The notes under the pieces: model-generated
Database searches by the model: none
What the model saw: the letters and a program-made list of their open reading frames with translations, nothing else
What the model was told of the DNA's origin: nothing
Made by a program: the position numbers and the translations under genes
Shown: positions 1 through 9,339 of the stretch, one piece after another
Position numbering within the stretch: the first letter of the stretch is position 1
Layout of the letters: each line of letters opens with the position of its first letter
Source of the DNA: Niastella sp. OAS944
GTDB taxonomy: Bacteria; Bacteroidota; Bacteroidia; Chitinophagales; Chitinophagaceae
Reading direction: 5' to 3'
Length of the DNA stretch: 64,000 nt
NCBI GenBank assembly: GCA_024809215.1
Contig: JANUBW010000007.1
Span: 248,001 to 312,000, forward strand

Positions 1-271
1 CTACAGAGCGTTCGGGCGCCTGTGTTTCAGCATATATACGCGTGATCTTTAACGAAGGATTAAATGCCGCAGCTGAATGCATCATGCTGTCAATCGTTAC
101 CCGTTGCGCTTTGGGTGGTACGGTTACAAAATAAAAATCATGATTGGCCCATTCGTCCAGCTCATCTTCAAAAACCAACAGAATGCCAGTGCCTGCAACT
201 ATCAATACTACCAGTCCCGATGCTATTCCCAGCCACAGGTGCAGTTTGCCAAAAATTTGTTTCAACGTCAT
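1..271 (-). CDS. PepSY-associated TM helix protein, N-terminal part (cut by window edge)
   Basis: The visible 90 residues begin MTLKQIFGKLHLWLGIASG, followed by a hydrophobic helix at about residues 12-34 and then an acidic FEDELDEW turn. This is the usual start of PepSY-associated transmembrane (PiuB-type) proteins: a histidine in the first helix, then a large outward-facing domain. Such proteins sit in the inner membrane and are often linked to siderophore or iron uptake. That link is family knowledge; nothing in the window confirms it. The ATG at 269-271 is the only good start, just downstream of a hairpin at 297-315. The gene continues beyond position 1, so length and C-terminal domains cannot be judged. 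Confidence 0.8.
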   Translation of the reverse strand, partial: MTLKQIFGKLHLWLGIASGLVVLIVAGTGILLVFEDELDEWANHDFYFVTVPPKAQRVTIDSMMHSAAAFNPSLKITRIYAETQAPERSV

Positions 272-296
272 AGCCAGCTATTGTAAAATAAAAAGA

Positions 297-315
297 GTCC
301 CGCCAATGACGGGAC
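297..315 (-). terminator. Rho-independent terminator-like hairpin
   Basis: A six-base stem (GTCCCG/CGGGAC) with a seven-base loop is followed on the minus strand by a T-rich run (positions 286-296). It probably ends the transcript of the DMT transporter gene and insulates the PepSY gene, whose start codon is only 26 bp further on. An attenuator role for the PepSY gene is possible but unsupported. Confidence 0.6.
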
Positions 316-681
316 CCACTAATCAGAGCCTTAACACCTGGCTGTATTGTGGTTGAAATTCAATGAACACAACCAGGTAAAGGCTATTATTGTGATATGA
401 CCATAAAAAGTTCCACTAAAACCTTTAAACAGCAAAAAAATACGCATACTGTTTGCCGGGGATAAATAAAACCCTTAGATGGCCCTAACTGTGTACACTC
501 ATAAAAAGAGCTTTCAAGGACCTGGCAAAACCTTAAGCGCTTAAATAGTTGTGTTTATGGCGCTTCTGCAACAAATAAGTCCCATTTTTTGACTTTTGCG
601 CAAATCCTTGCGCAAAGTTCCCTTTCCGCCGCCAAAAGGGCTTACGGATTCGGGAAATTGAGCTTACGAATTAAGGAAACA
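316..681. other. Intergenic stretch with short direct repeats, no gene seen
   Basis: No convincing reading frame on either strand. Two partial direct repeats are visible. GCTTACGGATTCGGGAAA at 640-657 recurs as GCTTACGAATTAAGGAAA at 662-679 (15 of 18 identical), ending just before the DMT stop codon at 682. TTGCGCAAA occurs twice around 596-617. They belong in style with the word-like arrays found elsewhere in the window. Confidence 0.5.
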
Positions 682-1590
682 CTACTCAGATTTATATTTC
701 TGTACCAGGTACAGGCCTGCTAAAGTCAATAGCATGCCAACTACTGTAAATATGCCAATGGGCTCCTGTACCATTACGCTGGCTATTATAAAACCGAATA
801 CGGGGCATAAGAAAAGCCAGAAGGAAGCTTTTACTGCATTGTCTTTCAACAGGTATAGCCAAAGTTGAACGCCGATGATAGATACGGGTATTGCCAGCCA
901 TAGAATGGGCGCAAGCATTTGTAAACCCCATATATTCTTAGCCGGGTGGTATGTGGCAATGGCAAATGGCAATAAGAACACGCCACCCAGTAATGTTTGC
1001 CAGCCATTGATGGTTAGTATATGCATGTTCTCCCAACTCTGCTTCGAAAAATAAATGATGCCAGCTGAGTATATGACCATGCAGAGCATGAGCAGTGCAA
1101 TACCTCCGGGGGTTGCATAACTGTTTTTGAACAAAGGCCAGGCGGCCAGTAATACCCCGCCCATACATAGTATAAGGCTTACAACGGTAATGGTTCGTAA
1201 GCGTTTACCAAAAATGAGTGCATTCATAAGGCTGAACAGTACCGGGTTGGTGGCAATGGCCAGTGATCCCAAACCGGCCGATACATTTCGCATGGCCAGC
1301 ACATACAGTCCCAGGTATAACGAGATGTTGAGCAAGCCATAAATGGCCAGCTGTTTCCATTCGTGTTTTTGCGGAAGACGCTTGCGTAAGATGCCGTGTG
1401 AAATGATGACCATTAACAAACCTGCAATAAAGAAACGTACTATACAAATTACAAATGGTTGTGCAACCTGTAAACCGAATTTGGTTGCTACTGCTGCGGA
1501 AGGCCAAAGTATAGAAAAGCCTACGCCTGTTAAGAACCATAACCATCCTGCTGTTTTCTTACTGTTCGCGGGAATCCCTTGCTGCTTCAA
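682..1590 (-). CDS. EamA/DMT-family transporter
   Basis: A 302-residue, highly hydrophobic protein with about ten predicted membrane helices arranged as two five-helix EamA repeats, the normal size for the drug/metabolite transporter superfamily. An early segment with FSILWPSAA and a conserved GLGSLAIATNP stretch fit the EamA fold. These proteins export small metabolites or amino acids across the inner membrane; the substrate cannot be told from sequence. The first codon is TTG at 1588-1590, since no ATG lies near the N-terminal helix, so the start is less certain than the family. It is transcribed alone, away from the S8 protease terminator. Confidence 0.85.
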   Translation of the reverse strand: MKQQGIPANSKKTAGWLWFLTGVGFSILWPSAAVATKFGLQVAQPFVICIVRFFIAGLLMVIISHGILRKRLPQKHEWKQLAIYGLLNISLYLGLYVLAMRNVSAGLGSLAIATNPVLFSLMNALIFGKRLRTITVVSLILCMGGVLLAAWPLFKNSYATPGGIALLMLCMVIYSAGIIYFSKQSWENMHILTINGWQTLLGGVFLLPFAIATYHPAKNIWGLQMLAPILWLAIPVSIIGVQLWLYLLKDNAVKASFWLFLCPVFGFIIASVMVQEPIGIFTVVGMLLTLAGLYLVQKYKSE

Positions 1591-1642
1591 TGCGTTGATT
1601 TTTGAAAAGCAAAATTAATGAAATCGCCGAACGCAAAAGAAA

Positions 1643-1672
1643 AGGCGGATACAATGTGCTTTGTATCCGCCT
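1643..1672 (-). terminator. Strong terminator of the S8 protease gene
   Basis: A perfect 12-bp stem (AGGCGGATACAA/TTGTATCCGCCT) with a 6-nt loop is followed on the minus strand by TTTCTTTT. It lies 25 bp past the protease stop codon. Confidence 0.85.
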
Positions 1673-1696
1673 GGTGTATTGAGATTTTATATTATG

Positions 1697-4600
1697 CTAT
1701 TCAACAAACAGCTTCTCAATTTTTGAGCCGCTATCGGTAAACAAATTTAGAAAATATACTCCTTTGGTAAGCCCATCAACTGATATTGAGTTGTGGGTGC
1801 CTTTTACGTTCACTGTTTTTATCATGCGCCCGGTAGCATCGCGTAACTCAATACGGTTACAATTTACAGAGGTGTTAATATATGCTACACCTTTTGTAAC
1901 CGGGTTGGGCTGCAGGCTGACGGTGAAATCATTGTCTGAATTGCTTATTGAGCGTACAGGCGATAAGTTGTACTTCGCATCTTTATCAACTGTTTTAATG
2001 CGATAGTAGTTGATGCCAGCTGCCAGTTGTTTATCGGTAAACTGGTACTTGCTTTCTGTGGTGGTGTTGCCGCCTGCTGTTATGCTGCTTATTGCTTCAT
2101 AGTTTATGCCATCGGTGCTTTTTTCAATAACAAATTCGGCCGTATTGGTTTCTTCCAATGTGGTCCATTGTAGCAGGGCTGTGTTGTTGCTCTTTGTAAC
2201 AGTGAACATGCCCATTACCATTGGTAATGGCTGGTTTTGACCGGGGCCACCGCTATTGATCCAGAACTCTGAAAAACTGCTTACCTGGTATTCGGCATAA
2301 TAACCATTGTCGTATGGAATTATATCAACGTTCGATGGTGTAATGAAGGTGTATGATCCATTGGTGTTATCGGCCAGCGTACCATTTTCTTCCGATGGGG
2401 CATTGCTGTATTTGGTAACTCCCGCAGCGTAGGCGTCGGTGATGGTACTGCAGGTTCCGCAACCTGTAGCATTTATCAGGTTATTTGTTTCTGTGTTCAG
2501 AAAATAATAACGAACGGTTACAGGAGCCGATGGTGCATTTGTTGGTTGAATAACTATATTCCTGTCGAGGTAGTATTGTTTGGTATCGTTACGTACCGTA
2601 CCACTTGGGTTGAAGTAAACCCTTACATCGGTAATGCCCAGATTTTGCCCGTTGGGGTTTATTGAAACCACGCGGTTGCCGCCTGAGTTAAAATGGATCC
2701 AGTTACTACCGCTTACGGCCTGCGATAATCCGCTGGTGATGTTGGCGCCGCTGTAAATGGCTGCTTTATCAAATACATGTATATCGTCGATGCCTACACC
2801 TTCATAGGTTACACCGGGGTCGCCATACATAACAATTCTAAAGCGTACTGCGCTTGTTTTAACAGGCACATCAAAGCTGCTTACATGCCAGCGCGTATCT
2901 GACATTTGCCAATACTGGTAACTTGGGGCGTCGTACCAGTTGGTGCCACCGCTGGTGGTGCCTAATTTAATCCAGTTCACACCATCGGTACTGTATTCAA
3001 GCCAGTGAATATCGCAATTACAATTATCCTCTGTTCTGAAGATGTGGCTAAACGATAATACCGGTTGTGTTAAGCCGCTCAGGTTAAAGCAAGGTGAGTA
3101 CAGGTATGAATACTCGTTGTTGTTGTAAAGGCCGGTTAAACTGGTTACCCATGCTTTTGTTCCATTTGCTGCTTTGTTAATGATGGTTTTGGCTGGTGTG
3201 CCCCATTGCCAGCTGCTGTTAAAGCCTCCGGTATACCAGTTGCCATCGCTGCTCTCGAAACTTTCGAGGTAGGGGAAGCTGGTAATTTGAGGTGAGGTAC
3301 GGAAGTTGGTTGTGATGGTGTCATTAACATGATAGGTATCTGTACCTAAAGCCACCCAGGCTTTAAAGTCGTACACCTTGTAAGCCGAAAGATCGGCTCT
3401 TTGCGTAAAGGTATAATTCACCGTTTGGCCGGCATTTATTGTAGGGATGGTTTCTGTAATCGTAGTGCCGTTATCAATCTGGTACGAAACAGGTACGTTG
3501 GTAAGTGTGCCGGTACTATAGTTCTTAATCTGCACTGTTATGGGTTCGGTTCCGCTGAGTGCACATATATTGCCGGCAGGGTTCAGTAGTTGCATAAGAC
3601 TTACATCATTGGTAGTAAGCGTTAAGGTAATATCATCAAACGTATAACCATCGTCGAGGTTACCATCAATTACAACCGAGTTGGTAGAACGGTATCCCAT
3701 TTCGCAGAACTTTATTTGGAAGGTGCTGCTTATGGTTTGTGCGGGTACGGCATTCGCTAACGTTTCGGTTATGTTAACCGGTGTAGCTGCCCGGTAAACG
3801 CCAAAGTCGGCAGAGTTATAAGGAAGGGTATACACGGGTAGCCATGCACTGTTTTCATTACCCCTGATATATATTCTGTTGTTAGCGGCAGAGAAATCAA
3901 TACCCTGGTTTTTGAAGTAGAACGATAACCAGATTTGATCAGTGGAGGTGTAGCTGCTCAGGTTGAATGTTGTAATAAGGCTGTCTGATTGAATAATACC
4001 CAGGTTGCTTATTTGGTCGAGTGTTGCCGCCCGATTGCCGGTTCGGGCTATTCCTGTATTTACAAAAGTGCGGGCCCGGCCATTGGTGCTGCTGGCAAAG
4101 AAATCGCAGCGGTCGAGGCCATCGAAGCCACGTGTGCCGTTGGTATATGCATTGGCTGTAGCGCTTTCAAAGCCTTCGGTAAAGTTTGGACTTAAAACAA
4201 TTGGGTCGTTTTGCAATTGTTTTACTACTGTAACCAGAGTGTCGTTGGTATGAAATGGATCGCTGGTATAAGTTACCCAGCTTTTTATAGTGTATGTTCC
4301 TATGGCAGAGAAGTTGTATGTGGTCGCAAACGTATGGGTATAGGTGCCGTTTGCGGCAATATTTTGTGTTGTAGGCTCCGTAACGGGCGTGCCGTTGTTT
4401 ACCTGGTAAGTAACGTTGAAGGTGCCTGAAACAGCCGTGCTACCTGCATTCTTAACTGTTATTTGCGGCGCTACTGTTCCCAATTGTGATGTTGCATACA
4501 TGCGGCCGGTAACAGGTGCCACCTGTGCGCTGGTTGTAAGGTCGTTATCAAAAGTAGGTGATGCGCAGGCGCCGCCCGAAGGAACAATTATCTGGGAGCG

Positions 4601-7003
4601 GCAACGCCGGCCCTGTACACTACCCATATTGGCGCGTACACCTACGTAGTATGTACTGTCTTTGTTTAACCCGCCCAGTAAATAGCTGTTGCCGGTGGTG
4701 TTTGTTACCACGCTCATGTCGGTGCCTTTATACATCATTACGTCGTAACTGGTGGCTCCTGGTACCGTACCCCAGCTAAGGTCTATGTAACCAGGGCATG
4801 TATTGGTAGCAGTAAGCACCGGCATTTGCATTATAGAAAATGTATTGTCGCTTACATCAGTGTTGCTGGTACCGTTACGGCTTACACGAAACAATGCAGT
4901 ATTGGTGGGCGTGTTAGGCATTGTCCATGCGTATGTTCGTGAGTCGGCGGGTACATTGTTATCAATAACGGTCCAGTTACTGCCGTTATCAATAGAGTAT
5001 TCTAAGGTAAAAGGGGTGGTGTTGGCATCGTTGGCTGTCCAGCGAACTACCTCAAGCTCTCCCGGAACCAGTGGTTCGTTGCCTATAGGATACAATACTT
5101 CGAAGGTTGGTGCTATAACCTCGTAGGTTACTATAAAATTCTGCGGTCCTATTGGTACATTGGCGCCGGTTACGGTAACTGAAAAATCGCCGGCCGGCGG
5201 ATTGTTTATTACAACCTGTTCAATATTATTCCGGTTATCAATGCCTTCAACGGCAACGTTGTTTACGTTTGGTGCCGAAGGATCGAGTATCAATGGGCGG
5301 TGTAATATGGCATCTGACCCCGTTACGGTAAGATTAAGGTTGTTTACAAGGGTGGTGGCTGCATAAGGTGTACCTGCAATGTCGCTGTAATACAGCATGA
5401 TCTTTATTTGCGTGGTGCCTGCCGGTACGCCGGTTATTGTAAAGTTTTGCGAACCGCCATTATTTACCATACCGTTGAAGTAGGTGTTGTTCTCAAGCGC
5501 CTCAACAGCTTTGCGCGCATTCAGGTTACCAAAGCCAAAGCTAAAGTCGGGACCAAAATTACCCAGGTCATCAGCTGTATTACAGGTTACTGCTTTAATC
5601 AAAGCACCGGTTGGGTTGGCGCCGCCATGTAGCTGACGGTAGCGTTCATAAAGCAGGCCCAATGCGCCGGCTACCGCCGGTGAGGCCAAGCTGGTGCCAT
5701 ATAAAGTGTTGTAAAGGTTTGTGTTCATGGTGGTGGCAATGGCATTTCCACCGGCAACGATCTCGGGTTTTAACCGGCCGTCATCAACCGGCCCCTTGCT
5801 CGAAAAATTGGGCTGTGCGTAGTTGTTGGTGTTGTCAACGGCGCCAACAGTTAATACGTTTTTACCTGTTTGAAAACCCGATTTAACGGTGCCGAACGAA
5901 TTGGGGTAGGGTGAGCAGGTTAAGGCGCCATCGTTTCCCGAAGCAAATACGTGAAGCAGGTTAGGATAATTGTTCAATTGCGCATCAACGTAATAACTCA
6001 ATACATCATAATCGCCCTGGCCAATACATCCGTTTGCTGCAGAATGGTATGAGTTATTGGTGACCACCATACCAAAATCGGCAACGTAGTAAGGCGTATT
6101 GACAAGTATATCGCTAAAGTATTGCCCAATCATGGTGGCTTTGGGCGCCATACCTCTGTATCGCTGGTATATTACACCGCTTCCACCCATAGAGCCCATA
6201 GTAGCTGTGGCATGCGCGGCCGCTACAGTGGGAGTACGATTTATAAGCCGGCCCGAAATATCAATGTGAAAGCTGGCGTCGCCATCATCGCCAAGACCCA
6301 GGGTAACATTGGTGCCCTGCAGGTTACGGCCGGTAGGAGAGTTAAGAATATCTACACCATGGGCGGCCCGGCTACGGTGGTTAAGCGATACGGGTTTCAT
6401 TTGCTGGCTGCTTACATAGGCAACGAATGGCAGTGTAGCAATTTTATTAACAACAGTTGTAGTGGCACTGATGAATACAACATGCTCAGGTTGAATTTTT
6501 GTTTCAATAATTTGAGCGCCGGCCTGCTTTAATTGGGCAATGGCCGTTCCTTTATCAACGTTACCGAAAAAGCTTACTGCAATTAGTTTGTCGGGGTCCT
6601 GTACCGATGCAGCGAGTTGTTGTTTTAATGTGGGTTCAATTTTAGTTGTTGCATCTAATGTATAAACGCCACTGATAATGTTTTTTTTAAGCTGGCCTGG
6701 TGTAAGCTGGTCATTTATTTCGGCCAAAAAGGTATTATCGGGGATATAATCATACAACAAAATGCCTTCGCTGGCCAGCGCTTGCCGCTCGGCCACATTG
6801 GGCAGTTTTGAAAATTGTATAAGGGTATAAAACTTGTTTTTGAAACGATACTTAACCAGTGAGTCGGAAAAATGAAGATCGTTTCGAAGGTTGATGTTTT
6901 TTTTAAGGGTGCCGCTTTTTAATCGAACGGGCCGAATAATTTCCTGGGCATACCCCTTCCATGATACGAACAATGATAAAGCAATGAGTAAAGGATATTT
7001 CAT
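1697..7003 (-). CDS. Secreted S8 (subtilisin-like) serine protease with type IX sorting domain
   Basis: A 1768-residue multidomain protein. A Sec signal peptide (MKYPLLIALSLFVSWKGYAQ) opens it. A subtilase domain spans about residues 210-500: Asp239 in GLGDDGD, His264 in AHATATMG, oxyanion Asn357 in ASGND and Ser438 in GTSLASPAVAG. The Asp and His motifs are unusual (DDG for DTG, HATATMG for HGTHVAG), so a relaxed specificity is possible. After this come beta-rich adhesion and fibronectin-like repeats, then a final about 75 residues with the type IX sorting pattern (LQPNPV near the start, GVYFLNLF near the end). It is inferred to be exported by Sec and then the Por system and anchored or released at the surface. 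Monocistronic, with its own terminator. Confidence 0.93.
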   Translation of the reverse strand: MKYPLLIALSLFVSWKGYAQEIIRPVRLKSGTLKKNINLRNDLHFSDSLVKYRFKNKFYTLIQFSKLPNVAERQALASEGILLYDYIPDNTFLAEINDQLTPGQLKKNIISGVYTLDATTKIEPTLKQQLAASVQDPDKLIAVSFFGNVDKGTAIAQLKQAGAQIIETKIQPEHVVFISATTTVVNKIATLPFVAYVSSQQMKPVSLNHRSRAAHGVDILNSPTGRNLQGTNVTLGLGDDGDASFHIDISGRLINRTPTVAAAHATATMGSMGGSGVIYQRYRGMAPKATMIGQYFSDILVNTPYYVADFGMVVTNNSYHSAANGCIGQGDYDVLSYYVDAQLNNYPNLLHVFASGNDGALTCSPYPNSFGTVKSGFQTGKNVLTVGAVDNTNNYAQPNFSSKGPVDDGRLKPEIVAGGNAIATTMNTNLYNTLYGTSLASPAVAGALGLLYERYRQLHGGANPTGALIKAVTCNTADDLGNFGPDFSFGFGNLNARKAVEALENNTYFNGMVNNGGSQNFTITGVPAGTTQIKIMLYYSDIAGTPYAATTLVNNLNLTVTGSDAILHRPLILDPSAPNVNNVAVEGIDNRNNIEQVVINNPPAGDFSVTVTGANVPIGPQNFIVTYEVIAPTFEVLYPIGNEPLVPGELEVVRWTANDANTTPFTLEYSIDNGSNWTVIDNNVPADSRTYAWTMPNTPTNTALFRVSRNGTSNTDVSDNTFSIMQMPVLTATNTCPGYIDLSWGTVPGATSYDVMMYKGTDMSVVTNTTGNSYLLGGLNKDSTYYVGVRANMGSVQGRRCRSQIIVPSGGACASPTFDNDLTTSAQVAPVTGRMYATSQLGTVAPQITVKNAGSTAVSGTFNVTYQVNNGTPVTEPTTQNIAANGTYTHTFATTYNFSAIGTYTIKSWVTYTSDPFHTNDTLVTVVKQLQNDPIVLSPNFTEGFESATANAYTNGTRGFDGLDRCDFFASSTNGRARTFVNTGIARTGNRAATLDQISNLGIIQSDSLITTFNLSSYTSTDQIWLSFYFKNQGIDFSAANNRIYIRGNENSAWLPVYTLPYNSADFGVYRAATPVNITETLANAVPAQTISSTFQIKFCEMGYRSTNSVVIDGNLDDGYTFDDITLTLTTNDVSLMQLLNPAGNICALSGTEPITVQIKNYSTGTLTNVPVSYQIDNGTTITETIPTINAGQTVNYTFTQRADLSAYKVYDFKAWVALGTDTYHVNDTITTNFRTSPQITSFPYLESFESSDGNWYTGGFNSSWQWGTPAKTIINKAANGTKAWVTSLTGLYNNNEYSYLYSPCFNLSGLTQPVLSFSHIFRTEDNCNCDIHWLEYSTDGVNWIKLGTTSGGTNWYDAPSYQYWQMSDTRWHVSSFDVPVKTSAVRFRIVMYGDPGVTYEGVGIDDIHVFDKAAIYSGANITSGLSQAVSGSNWIHFNSGGNRVVSINPNGQNLGITDVRVYFNPSGTVRNDTKQYYLDRNIVIQPTNAPSAPVTVRYYFLNTETNNLINATGCGTCSTITDAYAAGVTKYSNAPSEENGTLADNTNGSYTFITPSNVDIIPYDNGYYAEYQVSSFSEFWINSGGPGQNQPLPMVMGMFTVTKSNNTALLQWTTLEETNTAEFVIEKSTDGINYEAISSITAGGNTTTESKYQFTDKQLAAGINYYRIKTVDKDAKYNLSPVRSISNSDNDFTVSLQPNPVTKGVAYINTSVNCNRIELRDATGRMIKTVNVKGTHNSISVDGLTKGVYFLNLFTDSGSKIEKLFVE

Positions 7004-7227
7004 TTACTGGTTTTTATATAGGATAGTGAGTATCAGGGTTAATGAAAATGGATAGAAAAAGATAGATATAATAAACGGAATATACAAAGGTTTATTATTG
7101 CTCAGGCGCTTATACAAGGAGCTTTCAATCAATTTGTTATGTTATGTTTACAAAGTAATTGAATACCTGATCCTGTGGTACATAATTATTTGTAAAACAA
7201 CTCATTGTTTTAGCCGCTGGTTATTGT

Positions 7228-7276
7228 TTTGCTAACCGGATGGTTACATATAATTTTGCAACCGAATAGTTACATA
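7228..7276 (+). promoter_or_regulatory. Bacteroidota promoter with tandem operator for the ArsR gene
   Basis: TTTG at 7228-7231 and TAATTTTG at 7251-7258 match the -33/-7 consensus with a 19-bp spacer, so transcription should start about 7265, only about 13 bases before the ATG at 7278. Two copies of a 17-bp word, AACCGGATGGTTACATA (7234-7250) and AACCGAATAGTTACATA (7260-7276), flank the -7 box. The first contains a perfect dyad TAACC-GGAT-GGTTA and the second an imperfect one. Position and symmetry suggest an autoregulatory ArsR operator. Confidence 0.7.
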
Positions 7277-7277
7277 A

Positions 7278-7598
7278 ATGAGTACGTTACGTCGTGATGT
7301 TTTTCAGGCCATTGCCGACCCAACCAGGCGCGAAATAATTGGTTTACTGGCCAATAAGGCCCTTACGCTTAATGGGGTAGCAGAGAACTTCCAGGTAAGC
7401 CGCCCTGCTATTTCAAAGCATATAAAAATACTTACCCAATGTGGGCTGGTAGTTATTAAACAACAGGGCCGCGAACGGTACTGCCAGGTTGATTTCAATA
7501 AATTGAAGGAAGTATCTGACTGGGTTACCCAGTATCATAGTTTTTGGAGCCAGAAACTGGATGCGTTGGGCGGGTTGCTGGAGGGAAATGAGAAATGA
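7278..7598 (+). CDS. ArsR/SmtB-family winged-helix regulator
   Basis: A 106-residue protein with the typical opening VFQAIADPTRREIIGLL and a helix-turn-helix at about residues 29-52 (VAENFQVSRPAISKHIKIL). A wing follows (GLVVIKQQGRERYCQV) and then an amphipathic C-terminal helix with tryptophans. No ELCVCDL-type metal site or cysteine pair is present, so it is not a classic metal sensor; it resembles the subgroup usually paired with an SRPBCC/AHSA1 protein. That partner is absent here: a tandem array and a terminator follow directly. Self-repression through the upstream operator is inferred. Confidence 0.9.
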   Translation: MSTLRRDVFQAIADPTRREIIGLLANKALTLNGVAENFQVSRPAISKHIKILTQCGLVVIKQQGRERYCQVDFNKLKEVSDWVTQYHSFWSQKLDALGGLLEGNEK

Positions 7599-7617
7599 AG
7601 CCTGACGTTACAGCGTT

Positions 7618-7661
7618 CTTATAGTGACCTTATAGCGATATTATAGCGACCTTATAGCGAT
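7618..7661. repeat. 11-bp tandem array (CTTATAGCGAY x4)
   Basis: Four adjacent 11-bp units: CTTATAGTGAC, CTTATAGCGAT, ATTATAGCGAC, CTTATAGCGAT. A weaker continuation with the same 11-bp step (GTAACGCCATA, GTAACTCACTG, GTAATACC) reaches about 7713. It starts 20 bp after the ArsR stop codon. Confidence 0.8.
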
Positions 7662-7768
7662 GCAACACCCTATCAGCTCCATGGTAACGCCATAGTAACT
7701 CACTGGTAATACCAACTATTGTAAGAACAAAATTTATAAGATAAAGCGGTGATTCAGGTATAAAGCAA

Positions 7769-7808
7769 AACCCGGATTTTGAATACATGGAGTATCAAAA
7801 TCCGGGTT
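7769..7808. terminator. Bidirectional terminator between arsR-type gene and tig
   Basis: A perfect 14-bp stem (AACCCGGATTTTGA and its complement) with a 12-nt loop, T-rich on both sides. It serves the convergent ArsR and trigger factor genes. Confidence 0.8.
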
Positions 7809-7878
7809 CTTATTTAATAACAGAGTGTTACTGCATTTTCACTTTCTCATTTGTCATTTCTCTGTTCTTCATTTCTCA

Positions 7879-9261
7879 TTAATGATGATGGTGTTGGTGC
7901 TTTTCTGCTTCTTTGCTGAACTCTTCAACTGTTACTGGTTTTTCAGTAGCGTTTACTTTAGATTCAGCCAGGTCAAACACTTTCTCAGTTTGAATGCGAT
8001 GGTAGGCATCTTCAACAAACTTGCGGTCTTTCATCATACGGGTAATGTACTCAGCGATCCAGGGTTGTTCATCTTCCTGCATGCTCATACCCATATAGCC
8101 GAATAATTGTTGTTTGGCAAAGGCTTCAATGTCTTCGTTCTTTACTTCGATATTGTTTTCCTGAACCAGCTTGTCGATGATGAGGGTCCATTTCAGTTGG
8201 TTAACGAAAGTAGGATACTCCTGTTCAACTTCTTCCTGTGTTTTAGGTTGCTCGCCACCGGTTTGCATCCAACGTTTCAGGAATGATTCGGGGAAATCTA
8301 TTTTCGTATGGTCAACCAACACGTGGTAAACTTCGTGTTGTAAATGATTTTTCGTTTGTTTATCCCAGTAACCTTCAATTTCTGATTTTATTTCATTGCG
8401 AAGATCAGCTTCAGTTTTGATCTCTTCTTTTTTAGGATAAACTGCTTTGAAGAACTCTTCGTTCAGTTCAGCTTTTTCAACCAGGCCAACTTTAGTAATA
8501 GCCATGTTGAAGAATTTGGCGGCAGCAGCTTCGTCGTGTTTGTCGAGGCCCAGGTCGCTCAGTACCCACTCTCTTTCTTTTTCGTCGAAGGCTTTGTTCA
8601 ACTGAAAGTTCAATACATCGCCTGCTTTTTTACCGGTAATGTTAGCACGGTAATCTGCAGCAAAGTATTTTGCCAGGAAAGAGTTGTCTTTTTTAATACC
8701 ACCTTCAATTTCGTTGCCATTGGCATCGGTTTCGGTGAAAGTAACGTTCAGTACATTTTCATCTTCGCTTACGGCGTCGCGATCAACCAGTTTACCGTGG
8801 CGTACCTGCAGGCGGTTAACTTCTTCATTGATCATCTCTTCGGTTACGGTTACCTTGTAGCGGGTCATTTTTTCTTTCGACAGGTCGGCTACATTGAAAG
8901 CAGGTTTCAGGCCAACTTCGAAATCGAACACATACTCAACAGGGTTGTTCATGTCGAGCTTGGGCGCTGTTTCAGTGGCAACGGGCAAAGGCTGGGCGAA
9001 GATCTCCAGCTTTTCGTTTTGCATATAGGTACCCAGTTCTTTTTCAACGGTTCTGATAACCTCATCGGCAAATACCGACTGGCCATGCATCTTTTTGATC
9101 ATGCCTGTAGGTACCATGCCTTTGCGGAAACCTGGTATATTGGCTTGTTTGCTATAATTTTTGAGTGCTTTTTCAAATGAAGGCAGATAATCTGCACCGG
9201 CTACTTTTATGGTAATCTTATCATTCAGCAGGCCGATATTCTCTCTGGTTACTGTTGCCAT
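7879..9261 (-). CDS. tig: Trigger factor (ribosome-associated chaperone / peptidyl-prolyl isomerase)
   Basis: A 460-residue protein. The N-terminal ribosome-binding domain carries the signature GFRKGMVPTGMIKK at about residues 47-60. An FKBP-like middle domain and a helical C-terminal chaperone domain follow. It binds at the ribosome exit near L23 and holds emerging chains. The ATG at 9261 (MATVTREN) is chosen over an in-frame one 9 codons upstream because the promoter at 9286-9317 places the transcript start near 9279. The C-terminus ends in EKHQHHHH, a natural histidine tail not needed for the trigger factor fold; a role in metal binding is only a guess. Monocistronic, convergent with the ArsR gene. 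Confidence 0.96.
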   Translation of the reverse strand: MATVTRENIGLLNDKITIKVAGADYLPSFEKALKNYSKQANIPGFRKGMVPTGMIKKMHGQSVFADEVIRTVEKELGTYMQNEKLEIFAQPLPVATETAPKLDMNNPVEYVFDFEVGLKPAFNVADLSKEKMTRYKVTVTEEMINEEVNRLQVRHGKLVDRDAVSEDENVLNVTFTETDANGNEIEGGIKKDNSFLAKYFAADYRANITGKKAGDVLNFQLNKAFDEKEREWVLSDLGLDKHDEAAAAKFFNMAITKVGLVEKAELNEEFFKAVYPKKEEIKTEADLRNEIKSEIEGYWDKQTKNHLQHEVYHVLVDHTKIDFPESFLKRWMQTGGEQPKTQEEVEQEYPTFVNQLKWTLIIDKLVQENNIEVKNEDIEAFAKQQLFGYMGMSMQEDEQPWIAEYITRMMKDRKFVEDAYHRIQTEKVFDLAESKVNATEKPVTVEEFSKEAEKHQHHHH

Positions 9262-9285
9262 AGCGCTTTTTTTTAAATTGGGTTG

Positions 9286-9317
9286 CAAAGGTAACGTAAA
9301 CAGGCAAATCGGTCAAA
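9286..9317 (-). promoter_or_regulatory. Bacteroidota-type promoter of tig
   Basis: On the minus strand TTTG (complement of 9314-9317), a 20-bp spacer and TACCTTTG (9286-9293) match the consensus well. The predicted start lies about 18 nt before the ATG at 9261. Confidence 0.75.
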
Positions 9318-9339
9318 ACTAGTCTGAGATAGTATTTCG

